This document shows, one piece after another, positions 26,793 through 36,639 of a stretch of 64,000 nt of DNA. Numbering within the stretch: the first letter of the stretch is position 1; every line of letters starts with the position of its first letter. The notes beneath the pieces are model-generated. The model was not told the DNA's origin, did no database searches, and saw nothing but the letters and a program-made list of their open reading frames with translations. The position numbers and the translations under genes are program-made. The DNA lies in assembly GCA_015066935.1 (NCBI GenBank), contig SVNK01000001.1, positions 62,001 through 126,000 on the forward strand, in the 5' to 3' direction. This DNA comes from Ruminococcus sp. GTDB lineage: Bacteria > Bacillota > Clostridia > Oscillospirales > Ruminococcaceae.

Positions 26793-26993
26793 TTACTGCT
26801 GCGCTGCAAGCTCTGCTTCACGCAGAATTGTCTTGATGCGTGCAATATCCTTCTTTACAGCCTTGAGACGAGCTGTATTATCGAGCTGATTTATAGCAAG
26901 CTGGAAGCGGAGAGCAAAAAGCTCTTCCTTTAAGCTGCCGAGTTTCTCGTTAAGCTCATCAACAGACATTTCTCTGATTTCAGATGCCTTCAT
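26793..26993 (-). CDS. rpmC: 50S ribosomal protein L29
   Basis: 66 aa, two-helix protein near the tunnel exit, where signal recognition particle docks. [21 protein letters not shown] is typical (shown part of a longer run). Start and the rplP stop overlap by one base. Confidence 0.97.
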   Translation of the reverse strand: MKASEIREMSVDELNEKLGSLKEELFALRFQLAINQLDNTARLKAVKKDIARIKTILREAELAAQQ

Positions 26994-27415
26994 TACTGCT
27001 CCCCTCCTTCTTCCTTGGTTATGAACTTACACTTGATAGGAAGCTTATGCATTGCAAGACGCATAGCCTCTCTTGCAGTTTCCTCAGCAACGCCCTTGAT
27101 TTCGAAAAGAACTCTGCCGGGCTTTACTACTGCTACCCAGTATTCGGGTGAACCCTTACCTGAACCCATTCGTGTTTCAGCGGGCTTTTCTGTGATAGGC
27201 TTGTCAGGGAATATCTTGATCCATACCTGACCGCCTCTCTTGATGTAACGGGTCATAGCGATACGGGCAGACTCGATCTGGTTGGAGGTAATCCAAGCAG
27301 GCTCAAGTGCCTGAAGACCGAAATCACCGTAAGTTACCTTGTTTCCTCTGTATGCCTTACCCTTCAGACGTCCTCTGTGGACTCTGCGGTACTTAACTCT
27401 TTTTGGAAGCAGCAT
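26993..27415 (-). CDS. rplP: 50S ribosomal protein L16
   Basis: 140 aa. [19 protein letters not shown] and [18 protein letters not shown] are L16 signatures. It helps place the A-site tRNA. Its start overlaps the rpsC stop and its stop overlaps rpmC by one base each. Confidence 0.98.
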   Translation of the reverse strand: MLLPKRVKYRRVHRGRLKGKAYRGNKVTYGDFGLQALEPAWITSNQIESARIAMTRYIKRGGQVWIKIFPDKPITEKPAETRMGSGKGSPEYWVAVVKPGRVLFEIKGVAEETAREAMRLAMHKLPIKCKFITKEEGGEQ

Positions 27416-28197
27416 TACTGGTTACCTCCTTCTCTTTTTGCGTCACGGTTGAAGTTTCTGCCGCCGCGTCTGTTGCCGTCACGTCTGTCATCACGGCGAC
27501 GTCTGTCGTTAGCGGGCTGATTCTTCTTCTCAAGCTTCTCTCTCTGAGCAGCAGCCTTTGCAGCATCGCCCTTGAGTACTTCGCCCTTATAGATCCAAAC
27601 CTTTACGCCGATCTTTCCGTATGTTGTATCAGCCTCTGCAAAACCGTAGTCGATATCAGCACGGATTGTCTGAAGCGGAATTGTACCCTCGTGGTAGCTC
27701 TCGCTTCTTGCGATTTCAGCACCGGCAAGTCTGCCTGATACCTTAACCTTGATACCCTTTGCGCCAAGACGCATTGTTCTGCCGATTGACTGCTTCATAG
27801 CTCTTCTGAAGGATACTCTGTTCTCAAGGTCGAGAGCGATCTTCTCTGCTACGAGCTGTGAGTCCATATCGGGCTGCTTTACTTCAATGATATTGATGAA
27901 AACCTGCTTCTTCATCTTAGCCTCGAGCTGTGCTCTGAGCTTTTCGATCTCTGCACCGCCTCTGCCGATTACGATACCGGGCTTAGCGCAGTGGATGTGA
28001 ATTCTTACCTTATCGGCAAAACGCTCGATTTCGATTCTGGGAACACCTGCTGCATACAAGCTCTTCTTAATGAAGTTACGAACATTGTAGTCCTCAACAA
28101 GAGTGTCGCCGAAATCTGCCTTATTGGCATACCAGCGTGAATCCCAATCCTTAATAACGCCGACACGAAGTCCGTGCGGATTAACTTTCTGGCCCAT
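27415..28197 (-). CDS. rpsC: 30S ribosomal protein S3 with a long basic tail
   Basis: 260 aa, about 35-45 longer than typical S3. The N-domain has [20 protein letters not shown]; the KH domain covers about 40-110 with [14 protein letters not shown]. The last 40 residues are an Arg/Asp/Gly/Asn-rich, probably disordered tail ([18 protein letters not shown]). S3 lies at the mRNA entry. Tails of this kind are known in some Firmicutes and are probably RNA-binding. Confidence 0.97.
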   Translation of the reverse strand: MGQKVNPHGLRVGVIKDWDSRWYANKADFGDTLVEDYNVRNFIKKSLYAAGVPRIEIERFADKVRIHIHCAKPGIVIGRGGAEIEKLRAQLEAKMKKQVFINIIEVKQPDMDSQLVAEKIALDLENRVSFRRAMKQSIGRTMRLGAKGIKVKVSGRLAGAEIARSESYHEGTIPLQTIRADIDYGFAEADTTYGKIGVKVWIYKGEVLKGDAAKAAAQREKLEKKNQPANDRRRRDDRRDGNRRGGRNFNRDAKREGGNQ

Positions 28198-28216
28198 TAT
28201 TCAAACCTCCTTGGGA

Positions 28217-28552
28217 TTATTCTTTTTCTTTAAGAACAACTGTGATGTGTGATGTTCTCTTTAAAATTCTGAATGCTCTGCCCTGTGCTCTTGGCATGAT
28301 ACGCTTCATGATAGGACCGGGTGTTACGAAGCACTCTGCAACGTAAAGTGCGTCCTTATTCATGCTGAAATTGTTCTCTGCGTTTGCCATAGCGGACTTT
28401 ACAAGCTTTGCAACGATAGGACTTGCAGCCTTAGGAGTAAGGTCTAAAGTAGCCAAAGCGATGTCAACAGGCTTGTTCCTGATAAGGTCAAGAACGATCT
28501 GCACCTTTCTGGGTGATATGCGAGCATTTCTTAAATAAGCTCTTGCTTCCAT
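28217..28552 (-). CDS. rplV: 50S ribosomal protein L22
   Basis: 111 aa. [19 protein letters not shown] and the C-terminal hairpin (ITVVLKEKE end) are typical. The extended loop with [18 protein letters not shown] lines the exit tunnel, where macrolide-resistance changes occur in other species. Confidence 0.98.
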   Translation of the reverse strand: MEARAYLRNARISPRKVQIVLDLIRNKPVDIALATLDLTPKAASPIVAKLVKSAMANAENNFSMNKDALYVAECFVTPGPIMKRIMPRAQGRAFRILKRTSHITVVLKEKE

Positions 28553-28570
28553 CTGAACTCCTCCTTCCGC

Positions 28571-28855
28571 TTATTTCTTACCGTTGTTTGATGTCTTGGA
28601 ACCTGCGTGGCCCTTATAAGTTCTTGTAGGTGCGAACTCACCGAGCTTGTGACCTACCATATCCTCTGTAACGTATACCGGAACGTGCTTGCGTCCGTCG
28701 TGAACAGCGAATGTATGACCAACGAAATCAGGGAATATTGTTGAAGAACGGCTCCATGTCTTGAGAACCTTCTTTTCGCCTGCCTCGTTCATTGCAACGA
28801 CCCTCTTCAGGAGAACTTCCTGGACATAAGGTCCCTTTTTAATGCTTCTGCTCAT
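28571..28855 (-). CDS. rpsS: 30S ribosomal protein S19
   Basis: 94 aa. [19 protein letters not shown] at the start; [20 protein letters not shown] is the core signature. Head protein partnered with S13. Confidence 0.98.
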   Translation of the reverse strand: MSRSIKKGPYVQEVLLKRVVAMNEAGEKKVLKTWSRSSTIFPDFVGHTFAVHDGRKHVPVYVTEDMVGHKLGEFAPTRTYKGHAGSKTSNNGKK

Positions 28856-28876
28856 TGATCAGTTCCTCCTTTCAGA

Positions 28877-29710
28877 TTACTTGCCGTTGCGGCGCTTTAC
28901 GATAAACTTATCGGTTCTGTTGTGAGTCTTACGAGTCTTGTATCCGAGAGCCGGCTTACCCCAAGGAGTAACAGGTCCGGGACGTCCGACAGGTGATTTA
29001 CCCTCACCACCACCGTGCGGATGATCGCAGGGGTTCATTACGGAACCTCTTACAGTAGGTCTCCAGCCCATGTTTCTTACACGGCCTGCCTTACCGTAGT
29101 TTACGTTTTCGTGATCTATATTGGAAACCTGACCAATTGCAGCCTTGCATCCTGCGGGAACCTTTCTCATCTCACCTGAAGGAAGTCTGATAAGTGCATA
29201 TCCGTTCTCCTTGCTCATGAGCTGAGCCATGTTGCCTGCGCTTCTTACGAGCTGAGCGCCCTTGCCGGGATAAAGCTCGATAGCGTGGATGAAAGTACCA
29301 ACGGGGATGTCCTCAAGCTTGAGAGCGTTACCGGGCTTGATATCAGCCTCTGAGCCTGACTCAATCTTGTCGCCGACCTTTAAGCCGTTGGGAGCGAGAA
29401 TGTATCTCTTTTCGCCGTCCTCGTACTGAACGAGAGCGATGAATGCGCTTCTGTTAGGATCGTACTCAAGTGTGAGAACTGTTGCAACCATGTTGTCCTT
29501 ATCACGCTTGAAGTCGATGATTCTGTACTTTCTTCTGTTTCCGCCGCCTCTGTGACGAACGGTGATTCTGCCGTAGCTGTTTCTTCCCGACTTCTTCTTC
29601 ATAGGTTCGAGAAGGCTCTTCTCCGGCTCTACCTTAGACAGCACCGAGTAGTCAGTTACAGTCATCTGACGTCTCGAAGGTGTCGTAGGCTTATAGCTTT
29701 TAATAGCCAT
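28877..29710 (-). CDS. rplB: 50S ribosomal protein L2
   Basis: 277 aa. Needed for subunit joining and the peptidyl-transferase centre. [19 protein letters not shown] carries the essential His region; [18 protein letters not shown] is near residue 48. AAGGAG precedes the start. A 70-base gap separates it from rplW. Confidence 0.98.
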   Translation of the reverse strand: MAIKSYKPTTPSRRQMTVTDYSVLSKVEPEKSLLEPMKKKSGRNSYGRITVRHRGGGNRRKYRIIDFKRDKDNMVATVLTLEYDPNRSAFIALVQYEDGEKRYILAPNGLKVGDKIESGSEADIKPGNALKLEDIPVGTFIHAIELYPGKGAQLVRSAGNMAQLMSKENGYALIRLPSGEMRKVPAGCKAAIGQVSNIDHENVNYGKAGRVRNMGWRPTVRGSVMNPCDHPHGGGEGKSPVGRPGPVTPWGKPALGYKTRKTHNRTDKFIVKRRNGK

Positions 29711-29780
29711 TGTATTTCACTCCTTAAATGCGTTTTTTGCGGGAGCATTACTCCCATACTTTTCCGATGGGCTTTACTGA

Positions 29781-30074
29781 TTAAACCATGCCCTCGAAGA
29801 ACTCGATAGCCTTTGAATCCTCTGTGAGAACTACAATTGCCTTCTTCCAATCGGATGTTCTGCCTTCATATCTGCCCATTCTCTTAGCCTTGCCGTTGCA
29901 GTTCATTGTTGTAACCTTGGCAACCTTTACGTCGAAGAGCTGCTCTACAGCTTTCTTGATTTCGGACTTGTTGGCATCTGTAGCAACCTTGAAGGTGTAC
30001 TTGCCCAGCTGGAGCTCATCCATGCTCTTCTCAGTGATAACGGGCTTTAAAATGATATCCTGCGGTGCTTTCAT
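29781..30074 (-). CDS. rplW: 50S ribosomal protein L23
   Basis: 97 aa. [20 protein letters not shown] and [19 protein letters not shown] match L23. It sits at the tunnel exit and docks trigger factor. Start overlaps the rplD stop by one base. Confidence 0.97.
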   Translation of the reverse strand: MKAPQDIILKPVITEKSMDELQLGKYTFKVATDANKSEIKKAVEQLFDVKVAKVTTMNCNGKAKRMGRYEGRTSDWKKAIVVLTEDSKAIEFFEGMV

Positions 30075-30697
30075 TATGCGTACACCTCCTCAATTTTTCC
30101 AACGGCATTCTTAACAACGATGAACTTATCGTAGTTGAGGATGTCGTAAACATTAAGAGTGTTTACAGCAGCTGTCTTAACGCCGGGAATGTTAGCTGCG
30201 CTCTTGATTACCTTTGCATCAGCCTCAGCTGTTACGATAAGAGCCTTGCCCTCAACGCCGAGTGCCTTGAGCATTTCAACGATTGTCTTTGTCTTGTAGC
30301 TGTCGAGAGTGAGAGCATCAAGAACGATCATGTTGTTATCAAGAACCTTTGTGGAAAGAGCAGACTTCATTGCAAGTCTTCTTACCTTCTTGTTAAGTGA
30401 GTAGCTGTAATCTCTGGGCTTGGGTCCGAGAGCGATTCCGCCGTGTACCCACTGGGGAGCACGTGTTGAACCCTGTCTTGCGTGACCTGTACCCTTCTGT
30501 CTCCAGGGCTTTCTTCCGCCGCCGCTTACTTCTGTTCTTGTAAGAGTTGACTGTGTACCCTGTCTCTGGTTTGCGAGGTAGTTAACTACCATTGCGTGCA
30601 TTACTGCCTCATTGGGAGTAATTCCGAAAACTGCGTCAGAGAGCTCTGTTTCGGAAACCTGCTTACCAGCCATATCAAATACTGAAATTGTAGACAT
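30074..30697 (-). CDS. rplD: 50S ribosomal protein L4
   Basis: 207 aa. [20 protein letters not shown] and [19 protein letters not shown] form the loop that reaches the exit tunnel. In gamma-proteobacteria L4 represses the S10 operon; whether it acts on the leader at 31772-32088 here is not known. Confidence 0.98.
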   Translation of the reverse strand: MSTISVFDMAGKQVSETELSDAVFGITPNEAVMHAMVVNYLANQRQGTQSTLTRTEVSGGGRKPWRQKGTGHARQGSTRAPQWVHGGIALGPKPRDYSYSLNKKVRRLAMKSALSTKVLDNNMIVLDALTLDSYKTKTIVEMLKALGVEGKALIVTAEADAKVIKSAANIPGVKTAAVNTLNVYDILNYDKFIVVKNAVGKIEEVYA

Positions 30698-30714
30698 TTA
30701 TGTTTCCTCCTTCT

Positions 30715-31347
30715 TTAAGCCTTAACGCTGTCAACGATATAAACGATACCGCCCTTAGGTCCGGGAACCGCACCCTTGATAGCGATGAGATTGTTTTCTG
30801 CGTCTATTTTAACTATTTCGAGATTCTGAACTGTTACCTGCTCAGCACCCATGTGACCTGCCATGCCCTTGCCCTTGTAGATTCTTGAAGGGGATGAACA
30901 TGCACCCATTGAACCTGCCTGTCTGTGAACAGGACCTGTACCGTGAGTTTCCTTGAGTCTGTGCTGATTGTGACGCTTGATTGCGCCCTGGAATCCCTTA
31001 CCCTTGCTTGTGCCGACAACGTCGATAGCGTCGCCTACAGCAAAAGTATCAGCCTTTACGATGTCTCCGACATTAAGTGAATCACAGTCGTCAAGTCTGA
31101 ACTCCTTGAGTGTTGACTTGCAAGCAACGTCTGCCTTATCGAAGTGACCCTTCATAGGCTTGTTTACTCTCTGAACCTTAACGTCGCCGTAGCCGAGCTG
31201 AAGTGCTGCGTATCCGTCGTTTTCCACAGTTTTCTTCTGTACGACAACGCAGGGACCGGCTTCAACTACTGTTACAGGAACAACTTTTCCTGCTTCGTCG
31301 AAGATCTGTGTCATACCGATCTTCTTGCCGATAATACCTTTCTGCAT
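30715..31347 (-). CDS. rplC: 50S ribosomal protein L3
   Basis: 210 aa. [19 protein letters not shown] at the start, and [19 protein letters not shown] with the conserved glutamine region in the middle. Of two in-frame ATGs (31353 and 31347), 31347 lies eight bases from AGGAGG and the other only two, so 31347 is preferred. Confidence 0.97.
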   Translation of the reverse strand: MQKGIIGKKIGMTQIFDEAGKVVPVTVVEAGPCVVVQKKTVENDGYAALQLGYGDVKVQRVNKPMKGHFDKADVACKSTLKEFRLDDCDSLNVGDIVKADTFAVGDAIDVVGTSKGKGFQGAIKRHNQHRLKETHGTGPVHRQAGSMGACSSPSRIYKGKGMAGHMGAEQVTVQNLEIVKIDAENNLIAIKGAVPGPKGGIVYIVDSVKA

Positions 31348-31357
31348 TTGCATTTCC

Positions 31358-31440
31358 TCCTGTTAGGTTATTGGTTGATATTCTTTATATCAACTTGACC
31401 GGCGGACTACCGCCATTCCGCTTCCCTCAGCGGTGTTTTC
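31358..31440 (-). other. Three stacked hairpins between rpsJ and rplC
   Basis: Within the 109-base rpsJ-rplC gap the minus strand folds three hairpins: CCGCTGAGGGAAGCGG, GGCGGTAGTCCGCC, and GTTGATATAAAGAATATCAAC read as a 9-bp perfect stem. No T run follows, so this is not a terminator. Other gaps in the operon are 10-70 bases and unstructured, which makes this one stand out. Confidence 0.5.
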
Positions 31441-31456
31441 AAGCGTAATGGGTTAA

Positions 31457-31771
31457 TTACTTAACCTCCATAACAACGTCTACGCCTGCGGGGATTTCAA
31501 GCTTGTCAAGAGCTGCTGTTGTCTTCTCTGTAGGACGGATTACATCTACGAGTCTCTTGTGAGTTCTCATCTCGAACTGCTCACGGCTGTCCTTGTACTT
31601 GTGAACTGCACGGAGAATTGTAACAACTTCCTTGTCTGTGGGGAGCGGGATGGGACCCGAAACTCTCGCACCGCTTCTCTTAGCTGCCTCAACGATCTTT
31701 GCTGCTGCAATATCAACTGTAGCGTGATCGTAGCCCTTGATCTTGAATCTGATTTTTTCGTTGACTGCCAT
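31457..31771 (-). CDS. rpsJ: 30S ribosomal protein S10
   Basis: 104 aa. [20 protein letters not shown] and [20 protein letters not shown] are S10 signatures. It starts the operon. The start at 31771 follows AAGGAGG; the open frame continues upstream without stops but is in leader sequence that includes a terminator. S10 (NusE) also works in transcription antitermination. Confidence 0.97.
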   Translation of the reverse strand: MAVNEKIRFKIKGYDHATVDIAAAKIVEAAKRSGARVSGPIPLPTDKEVVTILRAVHKYKDSREQFEMRTHKRLVDVIRPTEKTTAALDKLEIPAGVDVVMEVK

Positions 31772-32088
31772 TATTTTCGCCTCCTTGAAACAATTATATG
31801 GGGACGTAAGTCTGAGACGCAACACGCTTCCGTGTGTTTCATGCTCTTTTCGATAAAAAAACCCGAAAAACATGGTGTTTTCCGAGTGTCATGAGCAAAT
31901 AAGCACAAATATGGCATAGTCAGCGCATACGCAAGCTGCGCCGAAAACTACCACAAACAGTGTTCACTATCCCAATCGCCCGGTTTGAAATCGGACATAC
32001 TCCACGGAAATTACCCGACAAACCGTCGGCAACCTTCCGCTTCAACGCATATCTTTTTGCAGTCAGTACGCTTTCTGCGCACGTAACA
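31772..32088 (-). promoter_or_regulatory. S10 operon leader (about 317 nt)
   Basis: From the predicted start near 32088 to rpsJ the transcript has no gene. It contains GCGCAGCTTGCGTATGCGC-like stems (about 31920-31945), an intrinsic terminator (31854-31887), and a hairpin ACACGGAAGCGTGT just before the ribosome site. A terminator inside a ribosomal leader suggests attenuation. Ligand unknown; L4 is a possible candidate by analogy only. Confidence 0.6.
31854..31887 (-). terminator. Intrinsic terminator inside the S10 leader
   Basis: On the minus strand ACTCGGAAAAC pairs with GTTTTTCGGGT around ACCAT, followed by seven T residues. It lies 83 bases before the rpsJ start and after the operon promoter, so it would stop transcription ahead of every gene unless bypassed. 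Confidence 0.75.
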
Positions 32089-32094
32089 TTAATG

Positions 32095-32123
32095 ATTATA
32101 CCATACTGTCGGGCGTTTTGCAA
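32095..32123 (-). promoter_or_regulatory. Promoter of the S10-spc-alpha operon
   Basis: Minus-strand TTGCAA (32118-32123) and TATAAT (32095-32100), spacer 17. The upstream side is A/T-rich (TTTACTTGTTAACTTT), which could act as an UP element. Confidence 0.8.
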
Positions 32124-32244
32124 TATTTTCCGCAAATTTACTTGTTAACTTTTTGTAAATTTTTAATGAACGCAAATTATATTTTAATTATATAGATGTA
32201 TCGGGATTTCGCACACCGCAAATTCACAATAATTGTACAATCAA

Positions 32245-32272
32245 GCAGGGGCGAACTGTACGCCGTCCCTGC
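32245..32272. repeat. Degenerate short palindrome after the ABC operon
   Basis: GCAGGG...CCCTGC with GGCGAACTGTACGCC-like inner sequence resembles the GGGCGAAC repeat at 44547 and 45339. It lies 53 bases past the last ABC permease gene and could help end that transcript. No other feature is seen in 32124-32324. Confidence 0.4.
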
Positions 32273-32324
32273 ATATACGCCACAATCATTATATGATTAC
32301 GCATTATTTTCGTCTGCGATGTCG

Positions 32325-33239
32325 TTACCCGACAATTCCCGAGCGTTCAATGCTCTCCGTGAAACGCTTCTGCAAACACAGGTACATTATTAATATGGGT
32401 GCTATCGAAATAAGACAGCCTGCCTGATTCCAGACAATACGTTCACGCTCGCTTATCTGTACGGTCGCACTTCCGAAAAGTCTGATTTTCAGCTCGTTGT
32501 CGAGGTTATGGAGCATCGTCGCAACTGTTCTTGTATTGTGGAAGAACATCGTACTGATGTAGTAGTCGTTCCAGTACCACACTATCGTGAACAGGAATAC
32601 CGTCAGAACCGACATCATCGCATTAGGCAGCATTACCCTCACAAATGTCATGAACGGTCCGCATCCGTCGATACAGGCAGCGTCCTCAAGCTCTTTCGGC
32701 ATGCCTCTGAAGAACTGTCTGAAAATGAGAATCATGAGTCCTGAGCGTATGCCGTTGGCAGTAATTGCGGGGAGGTACATGGTCAGCATATTGTCGATGA
32801 GATTGACCGTCGCCACACCCTCTATGCCGAAATACCTGAAACGGAAAAACAGCGGCAGCGAAATAATCTGCGTCGGGACAAGTATCATCAGTATCACTAT
32901 CCCGAAAAGCAGCTTCTTCCCTCTGAACTCAAACCGTGCAAAGCCGTAGCCAGTCAGTGCACACGAAACTATCTGAAATACAGTGCAGACAACGTTCAGT
33001 ACAAATGTATTGACGAGAGTTCGTGGGAAGTCCATCGCCTGAACGGTCTCTTTCAGCACCGAGAACGTGAAATTTCTCGGCAGCCATACAACTGTCGGGT
33101 CGTTCATGTCTCCACGCTCACGGAAGGTACAGCTCACCATATAAATAAGTGGATAAAGTATTATGAAGCCGAGTCCGGATATTATCAGAAAGCGGAATAC
33201 GCTCCAGACTCTTTCTGCCGCCGTCTTTTTTCTTTTCAT
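32325..33239 (-). CDS. Sugar-type ABC permease, MalG-like (pair 2)
   Basis: 304 aa with six membrane segments. The cytoplasmic loop that docks the ATPase reads EDAACIDGCGPFMTFVRVMLP, the EAA motif with Asp in place of the first Glu/Ala pair. It is the last gene of the eight-gene operon, 21 bases after its MalF-like partner. The substrate is unknown; it belongs to the CUT1 group, which imports oligosaccharides. No ATPase gene is encoded nearby. Confidence 0.9.
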   Translation of the reverse strand: MKRKKTAAERVWSVFRFLIISGLGFIILYPLIYMVSCTFRERGDMNDPTVVWLPRNFTFSVLKETVQAMDFPRTLVNTFVLNVVCTVFQIVSCALTGYGFARFEFRGKKLLFGIVILMILVPTQIISLPLFFRFRYFGIEGVATVNLIDNMLTMYLPAITANGIRSGLMILIFRQFFRGMPKELEDAACIDGCGPFMTFVRVMLPNAMMSVLTVFLFTIVWYWNDYYISTMFFHNTRTVATMLHNLDNELKIRLFGSATVQISERERIVWNQAGCLISIAPILIMYLCLQKRFTESIERSGIVG

Positions 33240-33260
33240 GCTGTACCTCCCTTCCGTGAG

Positions 33261-34202
33261 TTATCTTGTATCGTTTTCATAGTAGATGAATCTGTTTGCG
33301 ATAAGGGCAATGATTACGATAAATACCATCGCTGCCGCAAAATACATCCACGCCATTGCGGACGCTCCGCCGTAGTTTATATCCTGATTCTGAAGCGTGA
33401 GAATACGCTCCATTACCTTGTTCATGGGACTTGTAAAGGTGTCGATGACCGTATATATGGTGTTCGCAAGTATGAACGGACTGACATACGGAAATGTGAT
33501 CTTCCAGAAATACTCCCACGAAGTCGCTCCCTCAAGCTCTGCCGCTTCCCGTGCAGACGACGGGATTTGCTGGAGTGCCGCAAGAAACAGCAGTATCTGT
33601 ACTCCCGAACTCCACACGATTCCGAAAATGTTGTCTGCGATTGCCGTTATATAGCTCCTGAGACCGTCCCCCGTACCGTAAATTCCGAGAAATTCCAGAA
33701 GCTCTCCCACAAGGTCGGTCGAAAACATGGTGGAGAACTGCTCTCCCTGAATACTTCCGCTTGTGTCCATATCACCGCTTATTATTCTGAAAACGGGTCC
33801 CGTCACGATGATTACGGGCAGGAAGAATATCGCTCTTGCAAGTCCTCTGCCCTTGAATTTCTGGTTCAGAACCACCGCTATGAACAGCGAAAAAATGATA
33901 ATCAGCGGAGTCTTCCACAAAGTCTCCTTCAGCGTTTCCGCAAGATACTCCGTATAATGCGGGTCCTTATTGAGAGCGTAGATGTAGTTTTTCAGTCCGA
34001 CGAATTCCACCTCAAGCTTTTTCGGCTTAATCGCTATTTCGCTGAATGAGTAGCGTATCGACTCTATAAGCGGAATGATGAAGAAAAACACCGTCCCCAC
34101 AAGCCACAGACTTATAAATCCATACCCGTACAGCGACTTCCGCCTGCTGTAGGTGAGTCCGCTTCTTTTCTTCGGGAAAGACTCTGAACTGCGTCGTTTC
34201 AT
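33261..34202 (-). CDS. Sugar-type ABC permease, MalF-like (pair 2)
   Basis: 313 aa. Six membrane segments with a basic cytoplasmic N-terminus (KRRSSESFPKKRSGLTYSRRK). EAA loop REAAELEGATSWEYFWKITFP near residue 220. Its ATG overlaps the DUF5696 stop (34199-34202), so the two are translated together. It pairs with the MalG-like gene downstream and differs clearly from the first permease of pair 1. Confidence 0.9.
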   Translation of the reverse strand: MKRRSSESFPKKRSGLTYSRRKSLYGYGFISLWLVGTVFFFIIPLIESIRYSFSEIAIKPKKLEVEFVGLKNYIYALNKDPHYTEYLAETLKETLWKTPLIIIFSLFIAVVLNQKFKGRGLARAIFFLPVIIVTGPVFRIISGDMDTSGSIQGEQFSTMFSTDLVGELLEFLGIYGTGDGLRSYITAIADNIFGIVWSSGVQILLFLAALQQIPSSAREAAELEGATSWEYFWKITFPYVSPFILANTIYTVIDTFTSPMNKVMERILTLQNQDINYGGASAMAWMYFAAAMVFIVIIALIANRFIYYENDTR

Positions 34203-36610
34203 ATTCCGCCCTCCCTTCCTGCCGCACCTATATCGTAAAGGACTCCGCCGCTTGTCAGTGTTTTTTTGTCAAAGTCTGCGGTGACCTCTGTACCGTCGGA
34301 ATAGACTGCCGTTATACAGCTTCCGCCGTCGGTGATATATTCGTCGATTGTGCATCCGCTGACCTTTGAGAGTATCGGCTCAACTGTCCTGTAAGCCTGT
34401 GCGGCTCTGCGGATGTTTCCCTTGTAATTTGCGTAGTAGTATATGTCGAACTCCGTATTCTTCAGCAGTGCGGTGTCCTCCCAGAGCATATCGTATGTCA
34501 GCGAGGAGCCTGTCACGGCTGCCATAAGCACCGTATCAACAGGGTCTGCTTCTGCGTTCACGGCAGTCGATGAGTACGGGATTACTCCGTGCAGAACAAG
34601 CTGGTAGAACGGAATATCCTCGTCGAAAATGTCGTAACGGCTTGAGGTCAGCGGAACATTCATGATACGGCTTACATATGGCAGTGCATAGGCATTTGCA
34701 CTGTCCGCAAGAATACCGCTTCCCAGCTCGCAGTCAAGTGTATTGCAGCAGTCGGCAAGCCTGTTCATGGCTTCATACCGTGAAACGGTACTCTTGCCGT
34801 AGTCGCCGTAAAGCGACGTTGTAAGCGTTGACAGTGAAATGCCGTCAAAGCCTCTTTCCGCATATTTGTGTGCGGTCTCAGTGCCGAGAACTTCGCTGAA
34901 TTTCTTCGGCGAAAGCAGCGACTTGTTCTTTGCAAAGCCGTCGGGGATTCCGTAGGCAAGGTCGTAGCTGACAATGCGTGAGTATGCTCCCGATATTCTC
35001 ACGGAAGCGTCGGTGAAGGAGTAGTATCCTCCCCCTGAACGGAAATCCCTGTTGTCTGCAACGGCATACATCTCAATCGAATGTTCCTGAGTATAGTCGA
35101 GAAGCTCTTCGAAATCCTTCCTGCCGCCAAGCTTATCCGAAGGTTTTGCGTCGGTGTCGATACGCTCACGGATACCGTCGTTTGTCCAGTTCTTGTAGGT
35201 GACCGCCATGTCGTCAACGCCCTCTGCTTCAAGCTCCGAAAGAATGGTCTGTGCCTGTGAAAAACCGGTCACGGACGTTTTCATTTCAACGGGTATCCCC
35301 AGCACGGAACGCTTCTTCATGACTCCGCCGTAAAGATTTACGTGAAGCGGAGAACTCCCCTCCTCAGCACGCTTCTCAACACCCTTTTCCTCCGTGAGAT
35401 ATTCACGGTATCGGGCTGCTATGTCGGTATAGTCCGCATTTTCTGCGTCAATCGGATAGTACCGCACCGCTATGTCGTCAGATTTGATTTTTCCCTTTTC
35501 AAAGACTGTGAACGATGTGCTGTTCTTGCCTGTCATGTAGTAATTATCGGTGCTTCTGAGCGTGAAAACAAAGCTGCAAAGATTGTAGCTTGAGTTTGAA
35601 CGTGACGTCGTCTTAACTGAAATAAGCGAATTCGAATCACCCTTCTCAGCCACCGCAAGAACTCCGTTTCCGTCCTTTACTATGCCGAATACAGGCAGGT
35701 AAAGCTGCTCGTCAACGGCTCCCCTCGAAGTCGGGACCGCCGTAACGTCGTTTCCGTAAATCCGACGGAAATATTCTCCCGATGAAGCTGATTTGCTGCT
35801 GCCGAAGCGTACAAGTGCTCCGCAGCCGTCGGGAATAACGAAATATCCGTCCTCGTCGTCAGACGCAGCTCCGAAGCTCCCCAGAAGATTGACGCTCGTT
35901 GCGATTTTCCCCTGCGACGTCTCCTCAATCTCCGAAACAACAAGGCTCGCCCTGAGATAGTCCTCTCCGAGAGTGTACTCCACAGGATAGGAAAAACCTT
36001 CCTTTTTGTAGCTGTAATCGACACGGATTCCGTTTTCAATCTGCGTAACGGAAATTGTGCAGTCCGAAGCAAGTCCGGAACGAAGCGTGAAATTATCGCT
36101 TCGCTTTTCGGGGATTCCGTAATGAAGTACGGACGACGACATAAGTTCGCCCGCAAAAGTCTCATTTGCTATGGGGTCATTTTCCGATTCAAGAGGCGAT
36201 GTCCACCATATATAACCCGTTTCCTTGTTTTCAAGTCCCATGAGAGATGTGCCGAAATCAGCAAAAAGTCTGTATTTTCCGTTCTCTGCACAACACCTGA
36301 ATGTCCCGAAACAATACTTCATATCCTCTGAAAACCACGTAAGCTCGTCGGTTTCCGTATTTCTGTAAATCCGTCTGCCGTCACCGTCCGTACCGTGAAA
36401 GACGCTCCCCTCAAGAAGCTTTTCCCTTTCTTCATCGGAAAGCGGCTTCGCTTTTTCCGACGTACTGCCCGTTTTTTCCGACGAGCCGTCCTCAGAGACC
36501 GTCTCTCCCTCAGGCAGACGCTCAAGCTCTCCGCCCGCAAAGACGTTCCCCGTCACAAGCATTGACGATACTGCCGCAAGACTCAGCAGAAACATTCTTA
36601 TACGCTTCAT
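34199..36610 (-). CDS. Exported DUF5696 protein (803 aa)
   Basis: A signal peptide (residues 1-25, ending NVFAGG) is followed by a Ser/Glu-rich linker and a large ectodomain. The N-terminal half (about 60-390) looks beta-rich; the middle (about 400-680) alternates strands and helices like a TIM barrel (DDMAVTYKNWTNDG, GFDGISLSTL); a short beta domain ends it. This recalls the layout of glycoside hydrolases with an N-terminal beta sandwich, but that is inference and no catalytic pair was assigned. DUF5696 proteins often travel with CUT1 permeases. It overlaps permease 33261-34202 by four bases. Confidence 0.8.
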   Translation of the reverse strand: MKRIRMFLLSLAAVSSMLVTGNVFAGGELERLPEGETVSEDGSSEKTGSTSEKAKPLSDEEREKLLEGSVFHGTDGDGRRIYRNTETDELTWFSEDMKYCFGTFRCCAENGKYRLFADFGTSLMGLENKETGYIWWTSPLESENDPIANETFAGELMSSSVLHYGIPEKRSDNFTLRSGLASDCTISVTQIENGIRVDYSYKKEGFSYPVEYTLGEDYLRASLVVSEIEETSQGKIATSVNLLGSFGAASDDEDGYFVIPDGCGALVRFGSSKSASSGEYFRRIYGNDVTAVPTSRGAVDEQLYLPVFGIVKDGNGVLAVAEKGDSNSLISVKTTSRSNSSYNLCSFVFTLRSTDNYYMTGKNSTSFTVFEKGKIKSDDIAVRYYPIDAENADYTDIAARYREYLTEEKGVEKRAEEGSSPLHVNLYGGVMKKRSVLGIPVEMKTSVTGFSQAQTILSELEAEGVDDMAVTYKNWTNDGIRERIDTDAKPSDKLGGRKDFEELLDYTQEHSIEMYAVADNRDFRSGGGYYSFTDASVRISGAYSRIVSYDLAYGIPDGFAKNKSLLSPKKFSEVLGTETAHKYAERGFDGISLSTLTTSLYGDYGKSTVSRYEAMNRLADCCNTLDCELGSGILADSANAYALPYVSRIMNVPLTSSRYDIFDEDIPFYQLVLHGVIPYSSTAVNAEADPVDTVLMAAVTGSSLTYDMLWEDTALLKNTEFDIYYYANYKGNIRRAAQAYRTVEPILSKVSGCTIDEYITDGGSCITAVYSDGTEVTADFDKKTLTSGGVLYDIGAAGREGGI

Positions 36611-36639
36611 CCGTCACACCTCCTTTCACTTTTTCCGCA

